A DNA stretch of 13,430 nt from Pseudomonadota bacterium (GTDB lineage: Bacteria; Pseudomonadota; Gammaproteobacteria; Enterobacterales; Enterobacteriaceae): contig JAFACP010000229.1 of the NCBI GenBank assembly GCA_023425455.1, forward strand, positions 1-13,430, in the 5' to 3' direction. The translations under genes were made by a program, and so were the position numbers. This document shows, in pieces, positions 7,151-13,430 of the stretch. The notes under the pieces were generated by a model. That model did no database searches, had not been told where the DNA came from, and worked only from the letters and a program-made list of their open reading frames with translations. Each line of letters opens with the position of its first letter. The first letter of the stretch is position 1.

Positions 7151-7157
7151 GGCCCCC
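7139..7157. terminator. Hairpin between convergent uspC and otsA
   Basis: A 7-bp GC stem (GGGGGCC / GGCCCCC) with loop ATTAA includes the uspC stop codon (7148-7150) and ends 8 bp before the otsA stop codon. Neither strand has a T tract after it, so it is a weak or structural terminator serving both genes. Confidence 0.5.
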
Positions 7158-7165
7158 GTCCGGAT

Positions 7166-9412
<2,247 letters not shown>

Positions 9413-9425
9413 TCCTTAGCCATGT

Positions 9426-9455
9426 AAGTATAGACAGTGTGACGGCGCTCGCCAT
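9426..9455 (-). promoter_or_regulatory. otsBA promoter with a sigma-S-type -10
   Basis: The minus strand carries CTATACTT (9426-9433), a very good match to the extended -10 preferred by sigma-S RNA polymerase (CTATACT). The -35 region (about 9450-9455, ATGGCG) shows no sigma-70 consensus, which sigma-S tolerates. otsBA is RpoS-dependent in E. coli. The start would be near 9420, about 50 nt before the otsB GTG. Confidence 0.7.
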
Positions 9456-9462
9456 TTGATAA

Positions 9463-9491
9463 CCCACCTGCCTGAGAAACTGGCAGGTGGG
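9463..9491 (-). terminator. Terminator hairpin of araFGH
   Basis: A perfect 10-bp stem, CCCACCTGCC / GGCAGGTGGG, with a 9-nt loop lies 52 bp beyond the araH stop codon and just upstream of the otsBA promoter. The following minus-strand sequence (TTATCAAATG) has only a poor T tract. It separates araFGH from otsBA, and may also protect the araFGH 3' end. Confidence 0.65.
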
Positions 9492-9543
9492 CTGAGGCCT
9501 CAACTAAAGTTAATAGTTGGGTTGCAGAAAGGAGAGAGACAAC

Positions 9544-10527
9544 CTAGACGCTGCGTTTCGCTTTTTGTTTGTAACGGTCAAAAATCACCGCCGCCAGCAG
9601 GATCAAGCCGCGTACGACGTACTGCGAGAACGGGGAGATATTCAGCAGGTTCATGGCGTTTTCGACGGTCCCCAGAATCAGTATCCCGGCCACCACATAC
9701 GAAATTTTGCCAATCCCGCCCTTCAGCGATACCCCACCCAGCACGCAGGCAGAGATGACGATCAGCTCGTAGCCGATGGAGGTCATCGGCTGGCCGCTGG
9801 TCATGCGTGAGGCCAGAATGATCCCGGCGGCGGCGGACACCAGCCCCGACAGTACGAAGATGATTATTTTGGTTCGCACCACCGGCACCCCGGCCAGACG
9901 CGCCGCCTCTTCGTTACCGCCGATAGCCAGCGTATTGCGGCCAAAGGTCGTGCGGTTAAGCAGAAAACCGAACAGGATCAGGCACGCCACCGTCAGCCAG
10001 ATTGGCGCAGGCAGCCCCAACCAGTTGGCATAGCCAAGCGCGAAGAAACGCTCATCTTCAATCCCAACCGCCTTACCGTCAGAAATGATGTACGCCAGAC
10101 CGCGTACAATTTGCATGGTGGCAAGCGTGGTGATCAGCGCGTTGATTTTCAGTCGGGCAATCACAAAGCCGTTCACCAGACCGCTCAACACCCCCAGCAT
10201 CAGCCCGGCAAAAACGCCGATCCACAGGCTTTCGGTCAGGTTGATGACCACCGCCGCGGTCACGCCCGCACAGGCAATCACCGAGGCGACCGACAGATCG
10301 AAATCACCGGACGCCAGACAGAACAGCATGCCGCAGGCAACCATTCCTGACATCGAAATCGCCAGCCCCAGCCCCTTCATATTGATAAAGGTGGCAAAGT
10401 TAGGCACAAAAATCGCGCAGGCGAGGAACAGCGCGGCAAACACCACCAGCATGCCGTACTGATCCCAGATGCGGCCAAAACTGAATGCCGATTTCGGCAC
10501 TCCGGATGTAGTAACAGAGGACATCAT
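9544..10527 (-). CDS. araH: L-arabinose ABC transporter permease AraH
   Basis: AraH (327 aa; E. coli 328) is the inner-membrane permease of the high-affinity arabinose importer and works as a dimer with AraG. It is a strongly hydrophobic protein of the ribose/arabinose permease family with some eight to ten membrane segments. Family stretches include GDFDLSVASVIACAGVTAA, INALITTLATMQIVRGLAYI, the cytoplasmic coupling segment GGNEEAARLAGVPV, and SACVLGGVSLKGGIGKISYV near the end. The protein is nearly E. coli-identical; one gap lies near residue 10. It starts with two Met codons behind AAGGAG, 11 bp after araG. It is the last gene of araFGH. Confidence 0.97.
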   Translation of the reverse strand: MMSSVTTSGVPKSAFSFGRIWDQYGMLVVFAALFLACAIFVPNFATFINMKGLGLAISMSGMVACGMLFCLASGDFDLSVASVIACAGVTAAVVINLTESLWIGVFAGLMLGVLSGLVNGFVIARLKINALITTLATMQIVRGLAYIISDGKAVGIEDERFFALGYANWLGLPAPIWLTVACLILFGFLLNRTTFGRNTLAIGGNEEAARLAGVPVVRTKIIIFVLSGLVSAAAGIILASRMTSGQPMTSIGYELIVISACVLGGVSLKGGIGKISYVVAGILILGTVENAMNLLNISPFSQYVVRGLILLAAVIFDRYKQKAKRSV

Positions 10528-10538
10528 TAACTCCTTAC

Positions 10539-12053
10539 TCAGGCGACAGCCTGGCTCACTTTAGGCATGGCGAGGCTCAACGCCTGTTGTTCATTCGCCT
10601 GTTCATGACGTAATTCACCGGCAATTTCGCCCTCGCGCATCACCACGATGCGATCGGCGACGCCGAGCACTTCAGGCAGATCGCTTGACGCGAACAGCAC
10701 CGCCACGCCGCGTTTTGCCAGCGCATAAATTACGTTATAGATTTCATGCTTCGCGCCCACGTCAATACCGCGGGTCGGTTCATCGAGCAAAATGACCTTC
10801 ATCTCTTCCGACAGCCAGCGGCCTAAAATCGCCTTTTGCTGGTTGCCGCCGGAGAGATTCATAATCAGCTGCTCCGCGCCCGGGGTTTTGATATTCAGGG
10901 AGCGAATATGCTGTTCGGCATTGCTGGCCTCCCAGCTGTCGTTAATCAGGCACCCGGCACGGATGTACTTCCGCCGCGCGGAGATGTTGATGTTGTCGCG
11001 CACGGAGTGTACCGGGATAATCCCTTCCGCCTTGCGATCCTCCGGACAGAGCATCATCCCGGCGCGGATAGCGTGCGCCGGTTTCTGAATATCGACCGGC
11101 TGACCGTCAATCGACACCTGCCCCCCGGTAATCCGCGTGCCGCCGAACAACCCTTTCATCAGCTCGCTGCGCCCTGCCCCGACCAGGCCAAACAGCCCGA
11201 CGATCTCCCCGCTGCGTACCGACAGCGAAATCGGGGTGCGCACCCCGGGTGCTTTGACGTTCTCCAGCCGCAGACGCTCAGGTCCGTACTCGCGCGTCTG
11301 CCAGTGGTAAATATCCCCCAGTTCACGACCGACCATCGCCTGCACCAGCTGATCGTGATTCACCTGCTGCATGTCGCTGAAGGTCTGTACATAACGACCA
11401 TCTTTAAACACGGTGATGGCATCGCTGAGGGCAAAAATTTCCTCCATACGGTGAGAGACATACAAAATGGTGCGTCCCTCATTACGCAGCTCACGGATCA
11501 CGCGGAACAGGTTGTCTATTTCACGCGCCGACAGCGAGCTGGTCGGTTCATCAAACGCGATAATTTTCGCGTTGCGCGCCAGCGCCTTGGCAATTTCAAC
11601 CATCTGCCACTGGCCAATAGAGAGATACTTCAGCGGGGTCTGGGGATCGATGTCCAGACCCAGGTGCTGCAGCTGCAGCCCCGCTTCATAATTAAGTAGC
11701 GAGCGATTCACAAGGCCGCTTTTGTGCGGGAGCTGTCCTAAGTAGATATTTTCCGCCACCGTCATCTCAGGGATCAGATGTAACTCCTGATAGATAATGG
11801 CCACGCCGGCGTTCAGCGCCGCCGTGGTATCGGCAAACGTGACCTCTTCGCCACCGATAGCGAGGGTTCCGCTGGTCGGGGTGTAGAAACCGCTGAGGAT
11901 TTTCAGCAGCGTGGATTTTCCGGCGCCATTCTCTCCCATCAGGGCGTGAACCTGGCCGGCGTAGCAGTCGAAGCTGATATCGGTCAGGGCGTTAACGCCG
12001 GGGAAGGTTTTACCGATGCCGCGAAAAGAGAGATACGGTAAGGACTGTCGCAT
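10539..12053 (-). CDS. araG: L-arabinose ABC transporter ATP-binding protein AraG
   Basis: AraG (504 aa, the E. coli length) is the double-domain ATPase of the AraFGH importer. Domain 1 has Walker [10 protein letters not shown] (40-48), the signature LSIGQWQ (144-150) and Walker [10 protein letters not shown] (164-172). Domain 2 has a degenerate Walker [10 protein letters not shown] (289-297), with Arg in place of Lys. It also has an intact signature LSGGNQQK (400-407) and Walker [15 protein letters not shown] (420-433). This asymmetry is normal for RbsA/MglA/AraG-type sugar ATPases. The ATG start has GGAG upstream. It is separated from araF by 71 bp that include a strong hairpin, which fits lower expression of the membrane components than of the binding protein. 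Confidence 0.98.
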   Translation of the reverse strand: MRQSLPYLSFRGIGKTFPGVNALTDISFDCYAGQVHALMGENGAGKSTLLKILSGFYTPTSGTLAIGGEEVTFADTTAALNAGVAIIYQELHLIPEMTVAENIYLGQLPHKSGLVNRSLLNYEAGLQLQHLGLDIDPQTPLKYLSIGQWQMVEIAKALARNAKIIAFDEPTSSLSAREIDNLFRVIRELRNEGRTILYVSHRMEEIFALSDAITVFKDGRYVQTFSDMQQVNHDQLVQAMVGRELGDIYHWQTREYGPERLRLENVKAPGVRTPISLSVRSGEIVGLFGLVGAGRSELMKGLFGGTRITGGQVSIDGQPVDIQKPAHAIRAGMMLCPEDRKAEGIIPVHSVRDNINISARRKYIRAGCLINDSWEASNAEQHIRSLNIKTPGAEQLIMNLSGGNQQKAILGRWLSEEMKVILLDEPTRGIDVGAKHEIYNVIYALAKRGVAVLFASSDLPEVLGVADRIVVMREGEIAGELRHEQANEQQALSLAMPKVSQAVA

Positions 12054-12087
12054 AACGTCTCCGTGATGTCTGTAATGTGAACCTCTG

Positions 12088-12110
12088 GCCCCTTACCGCC
12101 AGTAAGGGGC
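12088..12110 (-). repeat. Hairpin in the araF-araG intergenic region
   Basis: A perfect 9-bp stem, GCCCCTTAC / GTAAGGGGC, with loop CGCCA sits 14 bp after the araF stop codon. With no T tract on the minus strand, it more likely stabilises the araF 3' end or attenuates read-through into araGH than fully terminates. Such hairpins are common after the binding-protein gene of ABC importer operons. Confidence 0.7.
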
Positions 12111-12124
12111 GCAATCACAGCGTA

Positions 12125-13114
12125 TTACTTACCGCCCAGCCCTTTTTTCGCCAGCTCCTCTTTGAAGTTGTCGCGGGTGATCAGCACCACGTCGGTCACT
12201 TCGGTGAATTTCGGCGGCTCAGCCCCTTTGGTCACCCAGTTGTAGAGCATTTCGCTGGATTTATAGCCATGCACGTCCGGGCTTGGCAGCAGAGAGCCGT
12301 AGAAGCCGGTAGCCTGCGCTTTTGACAATTCGCTCACGGCGTCAACGCCGTTGATACCGATCCCGATAACATCCGCCGCCTTGAAGCCCTGTCCCTCCGT
12401 CGCCCGCACGCCACCCAGCACGGTGTTGTCGTTCATCCCCACCACCAGCCAGTGTTTGACTTCAGGATGCTGAACCAGCATTGAGTTCGCCGCATCAAAG
12501 GCGCCGGGGATATCGTTTGATTTGGTCGGTACTTTATAGATCTGTTTTTCCGGGAAACCGGCCGCCTTCAGCGCGTCCATGGAACCCGTTGTGCGGCGGC
12601 GGGCGGTATCCAGCTCATCGGCGGTGATGGCCATTACCGCTGAATCTTTCACATCCCAGCCGCGTTTTTGCATCTCTTTGTACAGCTCCTGCCCCTGGCG
12701 CTCGCCGATTTTCGTTGCCGCCATCATCACCAGTGGCACGCTGTCCATCGGTTTACCTTTGGCGTTAACGAACTGGTCATCAACCGCAATCACCTTCATG
12801 TCATAGCCGCGCGCTTTGGCCACGATAGCGGACCCCAGTTTGGGATCCGGCGTGCAGATAACGAATCCCTTCGCCCCACTTGCCGCCAGGCTATCGATCG
12901 CGTTCAACGTTTTTTCACCGTCAGGTACGGCAATTTTGATCACCTCGAAACCTAAATCTTTCCCGGCTTTATCCGCGAATTTCCATTCGGTCTGGAACCA
13001 GGGCTCTTCCGGCTGTTTGACTAAAAAACCGAGTTTTAAATTTTCAGCGATAGCGGATTGTGACATAACGGCAGCCAGGCCGATGGCCGCCAGCGCTTTA
13101 GTAAATTTGTGCAT
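12125..13114 (-). CDS. araF: L-arabinose-binding periplasmic protein AraF
   Basis: AraF (329 aa, the E. coli length) binds L-arabinose in the periplasm and delivers it to AraGH. The signal peptide is residues 1-23, with cleavage after SQSAIA; the mature protein starts ENLKLGFLVK. Mature-protein contacts known from the E. coli structure are present: Lys10, Glu14, Trp16 and the pair Asp89-Asp90 (VIAVDDQF). The later ligand-side stretch VVGMNDNTVLGG is also conserved. A longer frame begins at 13135 with seven extra codons. The 13114 ATG is chosen because GGAG (13121-13124) is correctly placed for it and the signal peptide then starts MHKFTKALAA as in E. coli. It is the first gene of araFGH. Confidence 0.97.
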   Translation of the reverse strand: MHKFTKALAAIGLAAVMSQSAIAENLKLGFLVKQPEEPWFQTEWKFADKAGKDLGFEVIKIAVPDGEKTLNAIDSLAASGAKGFVICTPDPKLGSAIVAKARGYDMKVIAVDDQFVNAKGKPMDSVPLVMMAATKIGERQGQELYKEMQKRGWDVKDSAVMAITADELDTARRRTTGSMDALKAAGFPEKQIYKVPTKSNDIPGAFDAANSMLVQHPEVKHWLVVGMNDNTVLGGVRATEGQGFKAADVIGIGINGVDAVSELSKAQATGFYGSLLPSPDVHGYKSSEMLYNWVTKGAEPPKFTEVTDVVLITRDNFKEELAKKGLGGK

Positions 13115-13258
13115 GGTAAACTCCAGCTTTAGCATTCTTTTCTGTAGGGAATATTTGCGTGCTTCTTATTTAATCGGACTTAAAACAAGGCATTAGCGCT
13201 TACCTCGTCATAAGCGTTAGTGCTGGTGATAGTTTTAGCGGGAAATTAATCATCCATA

Positions 13259-13274
13259 AGAGAGCGACATCACA
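13259..13274. promoter_or_regulatory. Candidate CRP site of araFGH
   Basis: AGAGA-N6-TCACA matches 8 of 10 symmetric positions of TGTGA-N6-TCACA, with one perfect half. A TCCATA box, the conserved part of AraC sites, touches its araF-proximal side (13253-13258). araFGH is CRP- and AraC-dependent in E. coli. Confidence 0.5.
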
Positions 13275-13360
13275 CCGCAGAATTACAGTAATTGCGTACA
13301 TAAATTCAGCGTAAAATGACATAAAAAAGAGCGATATTGTCCGACAAATGCAATGCAGTT

Positions 13361-13398
13361 AAGCAGGATTGTCCATAAGGTCAGCTAAGATATCCCTG
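13361..13398 (-). promoter_or_regulatory. Candidate tandem AraC half-sites
   Basis: The AraC half-site consensus on this strand is TATGGA-N7-GCTA. The minus strand shows TATGGA-N7-GCTT (13377 to 13361), 9 of 10 matches. It also shows CAGGGA-N7-GCTG (13398 to 13382), 7 of 10, in the same orientation exactly 21 bp away. A 21-bp period is the spacing of the araI1-araI2 half-sites bound by the arabinose-loaded AraC dimer. Confidence 0.55.
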
Positions 13399-13430
13399 TC
13401 TGCCGGACGCCCAGGGTCCGGGAGGGGGGG

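Larger units (their letters stand above)
13115..13430 (-). promoter_or_regulatory. araFGH control region
   Basis: These 316 bp upstream of araF hold no gene. Reading toward araF, I see tandem AraC-like half-sites (13361-13398), an 11-bp and a 13-bp odd palindrome, and a CRP-like site abutting a TATGGA box (13253-13258). The core promoter is not clear. TAAAAC (13232-13237) would place a start near 13225 with the CRP site at about -41.5, but the -35 is poor and other starts are possible. The last bases form a 6-bp hairpin followed by a run of seven G at the edge. Confidence 0.55.

Noticed and set aside
10836..11699. Plus-strand open frame of 287 codons opposite araG
   Set aside because: Antisense of conserved ATPase motifs in araG; no ribosome site and no family resemblance.
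13115..13135. Seven-codon longer start for araF
   Set aside because: It would put charged residues before the signal peptide and bury the GGAG ribosome site inside the coding sequence; 13114 gives the E. coli-like start.

Overview
The window is ordinary enterobacterial chromosome. Gene order and protein sequences match the E. coli K-12 stretch araFGH - otsBA - uspC - flhDC - motAB - cheAW. The proteins are clearly diverged from E. coli: CheA is about 30 residues longer, and UspC and OtsB differ throughout. A motile Enterobacter-like member of the Enterobacteriaceae (Enterobacter, Lelliottia or Leclercia type) is the likely source. That is an inference from synteny and recalled protein similarity, not from a search.

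Layout, left to right. (1) 2-301, plus strand: the C-terminal end of a dicarboxylate/amino-acid:cation symporter. It converges on the end of the chemotaxis operon, where E. coli has tar. (2) 468-4866, minus strand: the motA-motB-cheA-cheW operon (flagellar stator and chemosensory core), closely packed with overlapping or near-touching junctions. (3) 4990-5921, minus strand: flhDC, the flagellar master regulator, ended by a strong intrinsic terminator just before motA. (4) 5922-6721: a roughly 800-bp, mostly AT-rich divergent intergenic region. It holds the flhDC leader, an RcsAB box, a core promoter and a perfect CRP site centred 71.5 bp upstream of the inferred start. Several unexplained hairpins and repeats lie on the uspC side. 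(5) 6722-7150, plus strand: uspC. (6) 7166-9368, minus strand: otsB-otsA, trehalose synthesis, with a sigma-S-type -10 and an unusually perfect 21-bp palindrome in the leader. (7) 9544-13114, minus strand: araF-araG-araH, the high-affinity arabinose ABC importer. Hairpins lie after araF and after araH, and the upstream region holds a tandem pair of AraC-like half-sites and a CRP-like site.

How the genes work together: FlhD4C2 switches on the flagellar regulon. MotAB drives the motor, and CheA/CheW couple receptors to it. OtsBA and UspC are stationary-phase or stress functions, and AraFGH is a CRP/AraC-controlled sugar importer. CRP links the flhDC and araFGH promoters.

I found no mobile element, CRISPR, tRNA or rRNA, and no convincing new multi-gene system. 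The points most worth a second look are the non-tar neighbour of cheW, the otsBA leader palindrome, the structured DNA between flhDC and uspC, and the operator-like palindromes upstream of araF.
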